From Acinetobacter tibetensis (GTDB lineage: Bacteria > Pseudomonadota > Gammaproteobacteria > Pseudomonadales > Moraxellaceae): 64,000 nucleotides of DNA. Positions 37,374-46,715 of the stretch are shown piece after piece. The DNA is taken from contig NZ_CP098732.1 of assembly GCF_023824315.1 (NCBI RefSeq), forward strand, positions 1,302,001-1,366,000. The letters are read 5' to 3'. The notes below the pieces were generated by a model that did no database searches, was not told where the DNA came from, and saw nothing but the letters and a program-made list of their open reading frames with translations. The position numbers were made by a program, and so were the translations under genes. How positions within the stretch are numbered: position 1 is the first letter of the stretch; each line of letters opens with the position of its first letter.

Positions 37374-37697
37374 TTATTTTTCAAGATATTGTAACTTGTC
37401 TGCTTTACCATTCCATTCTTCACGGTCAGCAGGTTGGTCACCAATTTGAGTAATGTTTGGCCATTTTTGCGCAAGTTCTGCATTTAGTTCGATAAATACT
37501 TCTTGACCCTCTGGCAGTTCATCCTCAGAGAAAATTGCATTTGCAGGGCATTCTGGTTCGCATAGTGCACAGTCAATACATTCGTCTGGGTTAATCACCA
37601 AGAAGTTAGGACCTTCGTAGAAACAGTCAACAGGGCAAACTTCTACACAGTCTTGATATTTACATTTAATACAGTTTTCAGTGACAACAAAGGTCAT
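37374..37697 (-). CDS. fdxA: Seven-iron ferredoxin FdxA
   Basis: A 107-residue ferredoxin carrying [3Fe-4S] and [4Fe-4S] clusters. The N-terminal half has [20 protein letters not shown] and the second cluster site [12 protein letters not shown]. The remaining 50 residues match the Azotobacter FdI/FdxA tail. It is a small cytoplasmic electron carrier. In many gamma-proteobacteria fdxA neighbours mutS. Here about 4.5 kb of other DNA separates them. The gene ends at a strong bidirectional terminator. Confidence 0.95.
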   Translation of the reverse strand: MTFVVTENCIKCKYQDCVEVCPVDCFYEGPNFLVINPDECIDCALCEPECPANAIFSEDELPEGQEVFIELNAELAQKWPNITQIGDQPADREEWNGKADKLQYLEK

Positions 37698-37879
37698 GGC
37701 GACAGCTACCTAAAAATATGGTTTTAATTACTCATGCAGTATTTTAGGCAAAAATGGGGATAACTAACAATTGCTTTTATTGATATTTGTTATTTAAATG
37801 CGTGACATAAGGCTATATTGATGAAATTTATTAACTTTTAACCCTATTTTTACACCCAATTTATAGAAAAAATAGAGCA

Positions 37880-38392
37880 TTAAGAAAGTATAGAAAACAA
37901 AGACTTAAAATAGAGTTTTGCAGGTGTAACTGACGTCACATCTGCAAATGCAAGTGTAATTCCAATATCAACATCATTCCATGAAATTTCGTGCGTAGAT
38001 GCATAAACTTCAGGCATTTTTCTGTGGTATGACCCGTAAGTTGCTGTGCAGACTTGCCAGCTTTCTTGTATATGAATATCGAAAGCACTTGAACTTCATG
38101 GAAAGTAGGAATTTATTGGCTCTTCAAATCTGGGTCAGTATTCGAGTTTTTGACAGCAGTTAGAAACTGGTGTGATAAATTTTGGCTATCCATTTGGGTT
38201 CAATGTTGCTTCTTAATTTTTAAAGGTTGTCCTTCACTTTGTGGTGCCTGGTGAATCATGACCCGACTTAAAATATGCTGTTTGTATTGGTCTAAAACTT
38301 ATTGTAGTTCGGTATCCACTAAGATTTTAATGGCTATACGGATTAACGAGCAGAATTTGCATTCTTCTACAACTTGACAGCAGTTTGAGTAA
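37880..38392 (-). pseudogene. Decayed phage-type tyrosine recombinase (C-terminal remnant)
   Basis: No intact frame exists here, but minus-strand translation gives a recognisable integrase C-terminus broken by several stop codons and at least two frame changes. Readable parts include IPTFHEV (the H-x-x-R region, arginine lost), YKKAGKSAQQLTGHTTEK (the LxGH motif), and after a frameshift EVYASTHEISW with the tyrosine nucleophile, ending at a stop at 37880-37882. The first half is too eroded to define. It marks an old integration event next to fdxA. Confidence 0.7.
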
Positions 38393-38528
38393 AAAAACGA
38401 GTAATAATCAACATATTTAAATTAATTTGTAAAAAAACACACTTATTTCTTAAAAATGGTACATTAAGCAATGGATATCAAAAAAATGTTGATTATTATA
38501 GCTTTTTTAAAATACTGGGGATTTCATT

Positions 38529-39064
38529 ATGCGTAAAATTTTTTTTTATCCTTTTTTATCCTAGCTCCCGTTATTACAAACAATACTTATGCATCTGAAG
38601 ATCAAATTTCTACTTTAATTTTAAAAGTTAATGCTAAATCAAACAATAATGCTGAAATTGACTTAATAGAGAATAAGTTGCTCGGGCGCGCTAGCTGGAA
38701 AATAAAATGTCAATACAAAGTATTTGAAGACATGAAAGCCTGTGTGATGAGTAAAGGACCTATTTCTATTTTGCATGTTAATCATCAATATATTGTCAAT
38801 ATTGGTGAAAAACATTTAAAGGATAATCCAGCTTTTATTCATATAGATAACAAAGAAATCCTCCAAGAGCGTGAAGGATTATTTAGAAATGGTTCCGAAC
38901 TGATTAAACAATTTAAAGGCGGGAATTATGCTTTTACACGATTCCAGAATAATAAAAAACAACTTATTGAGAATAAAATTTCATTGGATGGCTTTACTGA
39001 TGCATTTAACGATATGGAAGCGCAATTTTCAAAACTAGGTGCTGATAGAAATTATAGCTTCTAA
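38529..39064 (+). pseudogene. Secreted protein of unknown family, frameshifted in a poly-T tract
   Basis: From ATG 38529 the frame hits a stop after 11 codons because the T tract at 38539-38547 holds nine T. With ten T the reading becomes MRKIFFLSFFILAPVITNNTYA, a good signal peptide, followed without interruption by SEDQISTLIL and the open frame ending at 39064, about 178 residues in all. The uninterrupted part shows a single intramolecular cysteine pair (KCQYKVFEDMKACV). No family recognised. The single-base loss could be slipped-strand phase variation, real decay or a sequencing error. Confidence 0.65.
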
Positions 39065-39073
39065 TTATGGCGT

Positions 39074-39117
39074 TACGGAGTATCTATGAATGATTGTATT
39101 TCACTAGATATTCCGTA
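39074..39117. terminator. Long inverted repeat after secreted-protein gene
   Basis: TACGGAGTATCT (39074-39085) and AGATATTCCGTA (39106-39117) pair at 11 of 12 positions across a 20-nt loop just past the stop codon. No T tract follows. It may protect or end the mRNA. Confidence 0.4.
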
Positions 39118-39292
39118 GAGCTTCAACTTTGTATTGTACTCAAAACCACTGACTAACAGTGAATCTTTGATTTGTTGTTTAGAAATGCCTCAATATCCCA
39201 TGAAAAATAGGAGTTCATTCTAATAAAACCTCTTATTTGATTTAAGAATGTCTATAGTGCTCAACCTCCGATCTTATTTAATGGGATCAATT

Positions 39293-40783
39293 TCAGTTTC
39301 TTAAGGTGTCATGGTGTTGAATAATTTTTGCAAGCTTAGTTACGGCTTGCTCCATTTGTTGAATATCAAAGTCTCCCAATCCAAGAATAAGTCCAGAACG
39401 TTTCGCTTGATTTGAATAAGTGGGTGAAACAGCTTTAATGGATATTCCTGCTTCAAGTGCTGATTGGGCAATTGCACGGTCATCTAAATGATCGGCTAAC
39501 CATAACAACATATGCATACCTTGATCGCCCGATTGTAAAAAACCAAGGTATTTTGGAATATGGCGTTCTACCATATCGATTAATTGCAGACGATTTTCAG
39601 CATAAACTTTCCGTATACGCCGAATATGGCGTTCTAAATGACCTTCTTGAATAAAGGCTGCCAATACGTGTTGATCTGCTGAAGGTGGGTGGCGGTCAAT
39701 CAATGCTCTTAGCCCACAAAATGGGGCAACCAGTTTTTTTGGCAGAATGGCATAACCTAAACGTAATGATGGAAACAGGACTTTGCTGAACGTACCTAAA
39801 TATATAACTTGATCCGATGCCATGCCTTGTAGTGCAGGAAACGGTTGACCGCTGTAGCGAAGTTCGCTGTCGTAATCATCTTCAATAATCCAAGCGTTCT
39901 GTTGTTTTGCCCATGCGAGTAATGCAGTTCGTCTCGCTAAGCTCATGGGCATACCAATCGGGTATTGATGAGAAGGGGTGACAAATGCAGCACGTGCATT
40001 TTCAGCAAGTGTATGACCTATATTGACTTGAATGCCTTCTTCATCAACAGGTACACGTATGATTTTTAAATGATGTAATGAATGCTCAAGTATGGCTGTA
40101 GTTCCACGATAAGCAGGATCTTCAACCCAAACTGTATCATTCGCATTGAATAAAATTTGACTGCAAATATAAAGTGCTTGTTGGATTCCGCTAGTAATCA
40201 CAATTTGTTCAGGGTCACAGTGCACAGAACGCGAGCGCCGAACATAATCGGCAATAGCAATGCGTAGAGACAATATGCCTTGCGGATCATCATAACCTGA
40301 CGGTGCTGCAATGCCCCGAGCACGGTATTGATTGCCATATTTTCGCCACATATCATTCGGTTGGGTACGACCCATAGGCACAGAAATGGCAAAAGGTCGA
40401 TGGGGTAAAGGTTTAAATTCCTTTAATATTTCAGAAAATGCTTGTGCGACTGCTGTAAGCGGGATGTCGGTTTCTTGTTTTTCTCTTTTTAAAGTCGCTG
40501 TAGTCGAATGGTTTAAAGTTTGTGAAATAAAAGTCCCTTTTCGGGCATGAGATTCAAATACACCTTCTGCGATAAGTTGTTCATAAGCTTCAATCACAGT
40601 ACCTCGGGCAACATTTAATGTTTGTGCTAGCTCACGGGAAGAGGGTAAGGCATCACCAGATTGTAAATCACCTTGTTGAACGGCTGCTCTAAAGATATGA
40701 ATGAGTTGAGTGCTGATTTGCCCATTCGCCTTATTCAGTTTTGTCATGGATGGAAGATCTATTACTTTTGTCATTCTTGCCAT
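39293..40783 (-). CDS. MocR/PdxR-family regulator (GntR wHTH plus aminotransferase domain)
   Basis: A 496-residue transcription factor with an N-terminal GntR winged helix (QLIHIFRAAVQQGDLQSGDALPSS onward, cut at about residue 85) and a class I aminotransferase-like domain. The PLP lysine lies in LGTFSKVLFPSLRLGY. MocR proteins sense PLP or amino compounds and often act on a divergent gene. Here that is the PaiB-like gene 116 nt away. Two direct repeats of CTGGT-type lie in between, a plausible binding site. Confidence 0.9.
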   Translation of the reverse strand: MARMTKVIDLPSMTKLNKANGQISTQLIHIFRAAVQQGDLQSGDALPSSRELAQTLNVARGTVIEAYEQLIAEGVFESHARKGTFISQTLNHSTTATLKREKQETDIPLTAVAQAFSEILKEFKPLPHRPFAISVPMGRTQPNDMWRKYGNQYRARGIAAPSGYDDPQGILSLRIAIADYVRRSRSVHCDPEQIVITSGIQQALYICSQILFNANDTVWVEDPAYRGTTAILEHSLHHLKIIRVPVDEEGIQVNIGHTLAENARAAFVTPSHQYPIGMPMSLARRTALLAWAKQQNAWIIEDDYDSELRYSGQPFPALQGMASDQVIYLGTFSKVLFPSLRLGYAILPKKLVAPFCGLRALIDRHPPSADQHVLAAFIQEGHLERHIRRIRKVYAENRLQLIDMVERHIPKYLGFLQSGDQGMHMLLWLADHLDDRAIAQSALEAGISIKAVSPTYSNQAKRSGLILGLGDFDIQQMEQAVTKLAKIIQHHDTLRN

Positions 40784-40787
40784 AATT

Positions 40788-40829
40788 CTGGTCTACTAAA
40801 ATTTAGATGAACTGGTTCTTTTTTATAAT
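40788..40829. promoter_or_regulatory. Candidate MocR operator and paiB-like promoter
   Basis: CTGGTCT (40788-40794) and CTGGTTC (40812-40818) form a direct repeat 24 nt apart, a layout known for MocR operators. A TATAAT lies at 40824-40829 facing the PaiB-like gene, with TTTAGA as a weak -35. Confidence 0.5.
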
Positions 40830-40899
40830 CCAATTAAAACTGAAAATTTACAACATGTAAGACAAATTAAGATTTGGAAAATAATAGGAGCTATAGACC

Positions 40900-41568
40900 A
40901 TGTACGTCCCCGCAGAATTTGAAGAAACCAATATAGAAGTCATGCATGAACTTATAAAACAATATCCTTTAGGAATTTTGCTGACGCATGGACAAAGTGG
41001 TTTAGATGCCAATCATCTGCCTTTTGAACTTGGTACTGAGGTGACTGAATTGGGTGTACTGCATGCACATGTCGCAAGGAAAAATCCAGTTTGGCAAGAT
41101 GTTCAAGATGGTGATGAAGTGTTGGTGGTGTTTCGAGCAGGTGATGCCTATATTTCGCCACAATGGTATCCGAGCAAGCAAGAGCATCACCAGCAAGTGC
41201 CGACTTGGAACTATCGGGTGATCCATGCGCATGGCAAGGTCAAAATACGTGATGATGAGCGTTATGTGCGTGGAGTGGTAGCACGTTTAACCCGTACCCA
41301 TGAAGCCACGCAAGTTGAGCCATGGAAAATGTCGGATGCGCCAAAAAATTATATCGAGACGATGTTGAAAGCCATTGTGGGGATAGAGATCGAAATTACT
41401 AAAATTCAGGGCAAATCCAAATTGGGGCAGAACAAAGAGCATCGAGATATAGTTGGTGTCGCCAAGGCATTATCTACAACAGGCAAGCAGGAGATAAGCG
41501 AAGCCATGCATAAGATAGCAGCATCTAAGAAATTAGCTTTAGAGGTAGATGAAACATGCCGTGGTTAA
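40900..41568 (+). CDS. PaiB-like FMN-binding negative regulator family protein
   Basis: A 222-residue protein of the PaiB family with MYVPAEFEETN at the start, ANHLPFEL, a flavin-site AYISPQWYPSK, VPTWNYRVIHAHG and KLGQNKEHRD near the end. PaiB of Bacillus was described as a regulator of degradative enzymes, but the fold is a split-barrel flavin-binding one and its true activity is unclear. It is divergent from the MocR gene and overlaps a GNAT gene by 13 nt, a common three-gene neighbourhood. Confidence 0.88.
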   Translation: MYVPAEFEETNIEVMHELIKQYPLGILLTHGQSGLDANHLPFELGTEVTELGVLHAHVARKNPVWQDVQDGDEVLVVFRAGDAYISPQWYPSKQEHHQQVPTWNYRVIHAHGKVKIRDDERYVRGVVARLTRTHEATQVEPWKMSDAPKNYIETMLKAIVGIEIEITKIQGKSKLGQNKEHRDIVGVAKALSTTGKQEISEAMHKIAASKKLALEVDETCRG

Positions 41569-42140
41569 AGCCAGTCACCCTAGTGGGTAAAAACATTAAA
41601 TTGGAACCCTTAAGTTTAGAGCATGAGTTAGCACTGAGAGAAGCGGTGTGTGATGGTGAACTCTGGAAACTTTGGTATACCTTGATTCCTAAACCTGAAC
41701 TTATGCATAGCGAAATACAAAGACGACTTGAATTGCAGCACAAGGGAAGTATGTTGCCTTTTGTGGTGATTGAACAGAACAGCGGTCAGATTCTTGGTAT
41801 GACCAGTTATATGAATGTGGTTGCTGAACATCGTCGTGTTGAAATTGGTTCAACTTGGTATAGACAATCTGTACAGCGGAGTCATGTGAATACAGAGACG
41901 AAGCAATTATTGCTTCAGTATGCCTTTGATGTATTAAATTGTATTGCCGTTGAGTTCAGAACATCGTCTTTTAATTTGAAAAGTCGTGCTGCAATTGAAC
42001 GCTTAGGGGCAAAATTAGATGGCGTGTTAAGAAGCCATCAAATAGTCCAAGATGATATTTTACGTGATACTTATGTATATAGTATTTTGAAAAATGAATG
42101 GCCTGCCGTGCAGCAAAATTTAACGTGGAAGCTTGAGTAA
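41556..42140 (+). CDS. GNAT family N-acetyltransferase (RimJ/RimL type)
   Basis: A 194-residue acetyltransferase of the RimJ/RimL-like group. It opens with LVGKNIKLEPLSLEHELAL, has the central strand GMTSYMNVVAEHRRVEIGSTWY and the C-terminal NLKSRAAIERLGAKLDGVLR. The usual acetyl-CoA loop Q/RxxGxG/A is replaced by QSVQRSHVN, so the canonical glycines are weak; activity is therefore not certain. It overlaps the PaiB-like gene and is expected to be co-regulated by MocR. Confidence 0.85.
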   Translation: MPWLKPVTLVGKNIKLEPLSLEHELALREAVCDGELWKLWYTLIPKPELMHSEIQRRLELQHKGSMLPFVVIEQNSGQILGMTSYMNVVAEHRRVEIGSTWYRQSVQRSHVNTETKQLLLQYAFDVLNCIAVEFRTSSFNLKSRAAIERLGAKLDGVLRSHQIVQDDILRDTYVYSILKNEWPAVQQNLTWKLE

Positions 42141-42176
42141 TCGCGATGCTTAACGTAGAGGCTCGAAACGGGCAAT

Positions 42177-42211
42177 AAAAAAAGGTCGGTGATATTCAAC
42201 CGACCTTTTTT
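42177..42211. terminator. Bidirectional terminator between GNAT gene and mutS
   Basis: AAAAAAAGGTCGGT and ACCGACCTTTTTT pair around an 8-nt loop between convergent genes. It has a T tract on both strands. Confidence 0.88.
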
Positions 42212-42217
42212 AAAAGC

Positions 42218-44854
42218 TTAACTTTCTAATTGTTCTTTCAATAGATACAAATGCTGTAAAGCTTCACGTGGGGTTAGGTTATCGACATCTAAGTCTTTTA
42301 AAATTTCAAGCGCAGGAGATACTTTTTCCACTTCAACCACACGTTCAATGATATTTGGTTCTGCTTGCACGGCAGGTGCAAATAAATCACGTTGTACCGC
42401 CGTATTAACATGCTGTTGCTGTTGGCGTTCTAAAATTTTTAAACGGTTTTGTGCTTCTTTAATCACATTTGCAGGTATACCCGCTAATTTTGCGACTTGT
42501 AGACCATGACTCTGACTGGCAGGACCTTGTTGTACTTTATGCAGCAAAATCAAATTGCCATTTAGTTCTTTGGCACTGACATGATAATTGTAAATGCCCG
42601 ATTCTTTACTCAGTTCAGTCAGTTCAAAATAATGGGTGGCAAACAGACAGAGACATTTCACTCGTTTACTTAGGTCTAAAACACAAGCCCAAGCCAAGGA
42701 TAAACCGTCATAGGTACTGGTACCGCGACCCACTTCATCCATAAGCACCAAGGATTGGTTGGTGGCATGATGTAGAATTTGCGAAGTTTCGGTCATTTCC
42801 ACCATAAAGGTTGATTTCCCAGTTGATAAATCATCGGCGGAACCAATACGGGTGAAAATACGGTCAATAGGACCTAGCACAGCGGACTGCGCAGGGACAA
42901 AACTACCACAATAAGCCAGTAAACTAATGAGTGCAGTTTGACGCATAAAGGTCGATTTACCGCCCATATTGGGACCTGTAATAATCGCCATGCGATGTGC
43001 ATAATCCAAATGTGTGTCATTTGGGGTAAATGCAGTTTTATTTAATGCTTCTACCACTGGATGACGACCCGCCATAATTTTGATGCCCGTTTCTGGGCTA
43101 AATTCAGGTCGAGACCAGTTTCTTAAACGGGCTTGATGTGCAAAATTACTGAGCAAATCAATTTGAGCAATCGCGGCACTCATAACTTGTAAATTTGCAA
43201 TATCTTGACGTAGCTCTTCCAATAGCATTTCGAACAGCATTTTCTCACGCGCTAATGCACGAGATTCACTGGATAATACTTTATCTTCAAAACTTTTCAG
43301 TTCTGGCGTGATATAGCGTTCGGCATTTTTGAGGGTCTGACGACGAATATAGTGTTCGGGTGCCTGTTCTGCCTGAGCACGTGTCAGTTCGATGTAATAG
43401 CCACTAACACGGTTATAGCCAATTTTTAGGGTAGCAATTCCAGATTGTTCACGCTCTTTAATTTCTAGATCTATCAGGAATTGCCCAGCATGGTCACGAA
43501 TTTTGCGTAATTCATCCAGTTCGCTGTCAAAACCTTCCGCGATGACATTGCCATCACGTAACAGTACGGGTGGATTTTCGACAATTGCTGACAGTAGGCG
43601 CTGGTATAAACCATTAAAATCACCCAACTCCTCATTTAATTGTTGAACCAGTTTAGATTGTTGGCTGGCAACAATTGGGTTGAGTGTATGGCGTAAAAAC
43701 GGGAGTTGAGCACTCGCTTGGCGTAATTGTACGAGGTCACGTGGACGAGCACTGCCAAGAGCCACACGGCTTAGCACGCGTTCAATATCACCAATTTCTT
43801 TAAGGACTAAGCGAATAGGAGATTCATGATAACCATCAATAAAAGCTTGAATGGCATCAAGACGTGCATCGAGTAGAGCTGTATCCCGCAGCGGTTGCAT
43901 GAGCGTGCGGCTTAATAATCGACTTCCCATAGCAGTCTGACAGTCATTGATGAGTTGAAATAATGACGTCCCATGTTCGAATAAAGGGTCTACAATTTCT
44001 AAGTTGCGGCGTGTTACAGGGTCGAGCGCTATAAAGTCGCTGCTTTGTTCTAGCTGAATACTGCGGATATGCGGTAATGCGGTTTTTTGCGTGTCTTTGG
44101 CATAATGAATCAGTGCTGCTGCCGCAGCTTTTGCCAAAGGTAAATGATCGATACCAAAACCAGAAAGTGTTGAAACGCCAAGCTGATCGCACAAGGTTTT
44201 TTGTGCATTATTTAAATTAAAGTCAACATTGGGACGCTTAGTTACAGGACAGTCGAGTTGTCTTTTAACGTGTTCTAAAATGTTGGGGTCCACAATATCT
44301 TCATCGACCAGAATTTCACTTGGCATGAGTCGTGCCAGTTCGATGCTCAGTTGTTCCAGCTTGAAATCTTGTTGTTGAACTTTAAAAATGCCTGCACTTA
44401 AGTCAAGGAGGGCAATACCAATTTGGTTTTGTTGTAAGCACAGCGCGACTAAATTAGAAGATTGATGACTATTGAGTAAGGCATCATCTGTAAGCGTACC
44501 AGGGGTGAGAATACGAACCACCTGACGATCTACAGGTCCTTTACCTGTGACTTCGCCGACTTGTTCGCAAATAACAACGGTTTCGCCTTTTTTAACTAAA
44601 CGTGCAAGGTAACCTTCTGCTGCATGAAAGGGTACACCTGCCATCGGGATTGGATTGCCATTGGTTTTACCACGGTGGGTTAGCGTTATCCCTAGTAATT
44701 TGGCTGCTTTATGTGCATCATCAAAAAAAAGTTCGTAGAAATCGCCCATACGATAAAACATTAAGGCATGAGGATGCTGCATTTTGACTTTTAAGTACTG
44801 TTGCATCATAGGGGTGTGTGAATCGATATTGGCTATGATGTCTTGCAAGCTCAT
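42218..44854 (-). CDS. mutS: DNA mismatch repair protein MutS
   Basis: An 878-residue protein that recognises base mismatches and recruits MutL. The mismatch-reading Phe-x-Glu lies in [14 protein letters not shown], followed by the connector, lever and clamp regions, then the ATPase with Walker [16 protein letters not shown] and Walker [17 protein letters not shown]. The length is standard. I chose the ATG at 44854 because AAGGA lies 9 nt upstream. An in-frame TTG eight codons earlier is less likely. The gene is intact, so a mutator state is not predicted. Confidence 0.97.
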   Translation of the reverse strand: MSLQDIIANIDSHTPMMQQYLKVKMQHPHALMFYRMGDFYELFFDDAHKAAKLLGITLTHRGKTNGNPIPMAGVPFHAAEGYLARLVKKGETVVICEQVGEVTGKGPVDRQVVRILTPGTLTDDALLNSHQSSNLVALCLQQNQIGIALLDLSAGIFKVQQQDFKLEQLSIELARLMPSEILVDEDIVDPNILEHVKRQLDCPVTKRPNVDFNLNNAQKTLCDQLGVSTLSGFGIDHLPLAKAAAAALIHYAKDTQKTALPHIRSIQLEQSSDFIALDPVTRRNLEIVDPLFEHGTSLFQLINDCQTAMGSRLLSRTLMQPLRDTALLDARLDAIQAFIDGYHESPIRLVLKEIGDIERVLSRVALGSARPRDLVQLRQASAQLPFLRHTLNPIVASQQSKLVQQLNEELGDFNGLYQRLLSAIVENPPVLLRDGNVIAEGFDSELDELRKIRDHAGQFLIDLEIKEREQSGIATLKIGYNRVSGYYIELTRAQAEQAPEHYIRRQTLKNAERYITPELKSFEDKVLSSESRALAREKMLFEMLLEELRQDIANLQVMSAAIAQIDLLSNFAHQARLRNWSRPEFSPETGIKIMAGRHPVVEALNKTAFTPNDTHLDYAHRMAIITGPNMGGKSTFMRQTALISLLAYCGSFVPAQSAVLGPIDRIFTRIGSADDLSTGKSTFMVEMTETSQILHHATNQSLVLMDEVGRGTSTYDGLSLAWACVLDLSKRVKCLCLFATHYFELTELSKESGIYNYHVSAKELNGNLILLHKVQQGPASQSHGLQVAKLAGIPANVIKEAQNRLKILERQQQQHVNTAVQRDLFAPAVQAEPNIIERVVEVEKVSPALEILKDLDVDNLTPREALQHLYLLKEQLES

Positions 44855-45037
44855 GTATATGAAATCCTTAAGTTTCAATAGTATAAAATATAGGTTGGAT
44901 TTTAGAATTTACAAAAATGATGATTTGTAGATTCTATTATAAGTAGAAATAAGACCGTCTATAAACATGTAAAAGATCTTGGATGAATGAGTGAGTTAGT
45001 TCCCTATCGCCTCAAGTGGCTATGGTAGCAAATTCAG

Positions 45038-46167
45038 GTGAATGAACAAAAGAGAAAAGAAATATTGGAAAAGGTTGATGCTAAAAAAGTAGCTTTATCT
45101 GCGCGTGCAATAGGAAAAATGAAAGCAGGTGATAAAGATAAAACTGATGTAGGTGCATATTCAACTGAAGTGTTGTCTGTCAAAAATGTTGTTGATTTAT
45201 ATTTAGAGAATGTAATAGAAGATAGGCATATTTTTGATGAACAGAGTAAGACAAAGAAAATAGTTAAAGGCAGTAGAGCAATCAAAGGGAAAATTGAAGC
45301 TAGACGTACCCTATATGTTGATGTGGTAAGTTCTATTGGTGAAAAAGCTGCGGTAGAAATCACACGTAAAGATGTAGTGAGTCTGATTAAGGGAATTATT
45401 GATCGTGGAGCTCAAGTTCAAGCTGGAAAAGTGTTATCCGAACTAACGGCTGCTTATGAATATTGTATTGGCTTAGATTACTTCCCAGATACTTTTGCGA
45501 ATCCAGGCTTACTTGCAAAGTCTAGTTTGAAGCAAACCAGAATTAAATTAACCGTTAATAAGCGACAGCGTGTGCTGAGTGAGATCGAATTAAAAGCAGT
45601 TTTGCAGTGGCTTCCTAAGTCTGGTTTTTCAAAACATCATAAAAGCATATTAATGTTGACTCTTTGGACGGGTTGCAGAACGGGCGAAATCAGTAATGCA
45701 GTGTGGAAAGCTTTTGATTTAGAAAAAGCAACATGGCATTTAAAAGCTACAAAAATGGTAGTGAGCGATATGTGCAGTTATCATCTCAATGCGTAGGACA
45801 TTTGAAAAAGCTTTTAGAATTTGGTGGCGAGTATGTGTTTCCTTCATACCGTACTGGAAAGCCGATTGCACAGAAAACAATTACCGAAGCTAAGTGGTTA
45901 TTAAAAGAAAAGACTAGAGCCAAAAAACATTCATTTAAAGATGAACAACTTTGGCCAACCGAAATGGAGGATTGGAATCCTCATGATTTGAGAAGGACGA
46001 TACGTACAGGTTTATCACGATTGGGTTGCCAAAGTGATGTCGCTGAAGCAATTCTTGGGCATTCTAAAAAGGGGATCGAAGGAACTTATAATTTGCATGG
46101 ATATGAAAATGAATGTGCAAAGTGGTTGCAACAATGGGCAGATTTTCTCGATCAAGAAACTGTGTAG
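45038..46167 (+). pseudogene. Tyrosine recombinase/integrase, frameshifted and N-terminally short
   Basis: Two overlapping frames (45038-45796 and 45733-46167) encode one integrase. The first contains the SAM-like core-binding domain and TLWTGCRTGEISN with the catalytic arginine. The second carries HDLRRTIRTGLSRLG, ILGHSKKGIEGTYN with the tyrosine. The frame changes in AAAAA at 45751-45755; six A would join ATK to NGSERYVQLS. The arm-binding N-terminal domain of P4-like integrases is missing: the frame begins on GTG with a stop just upstream. It follows the mutS promoter region and faces the toxin island. Confidence 0.85.
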
Positions 46168-46715
46168 AAAGGGATATGAGTCGAAGTCATCGACTATTTA
46201 AATCGTATGCTGCAAAATAATGATTTCTTGGCTTCGAAAAGTTAGTGTTCATCAGACGTGTTGCATATTCGCTCATCAAGTGGGATTTAATCAGGTAAAT
46301 CATCAAGGACTTGTGAATCCCTGACATTATTTGTCGTGAGCTGAACAGAGCGAGTATTTGCGCAGTTATAGCATCTAACCTATCTGAACTTACGCCATTG
46401 CCGACAATATTTAGGCTAATATTTCTTACGTTTTCATTCGTCTTCATCTAAAAATTTCAGGCCAGTGGAATTGATGAGTAGATGCAGTCATCGCTGCTTT
46501 TCTGATAGCTAAACTTTGAATAATTTCTCTTTAAAATTTTATTTCCGCATTCATAATGGGTTAACGCAATATACTGAAGTATTGAGCTTTTTATTCTAGT
46601 GTATATATAGGGTGTTCGACTATTCACCAGAAATAGGATTGATATAAAAAAATAGACAGACCTGTATGTATTCAATAGAATACGTCCGTTTATGATCTAA
46701 ATATATAAAAATGTA
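46168..46715. other. Region between integrase and vgrG
   Basis: About 550 nt. On the minus strand an 86-codon frame (46187-46447) has a plausible protein-like composition and is listed separately. The remaining 46450-46715 is AT-rich with no convincing frame and should contain the vgrG promoter. Confidence 0.4.
46187..46447 (-). CDS. Small hypothetical protein
   Basis: An 86-residue frame beginning MKTNENVRNISLNIVGNG with a mid-helix SRQIMSGIHKSLMIYLIKS and ending YFAAYDLNSR. The composition looks like a soluble helical protein rather than random translation. No family is recognised and the ribosome site is poor. It may be an accessory gene carried with the adjacent integrase. Confidence 0.35.
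   Translation of the reverse strand: MKTNENVRNISLNIVGNGVSSDRLDAITAQILALFSSRQIMSGIHKSLMIYLIKSHLMSEYATRLMNTNFSKPRNHYFAAYDLNSR

Noticed and set aside
44855..45037. Attachment site between mutS and the integrase
   Set aside because: No tRNA gene and no matching direct repeat could be identified by eye at the far side of the island.
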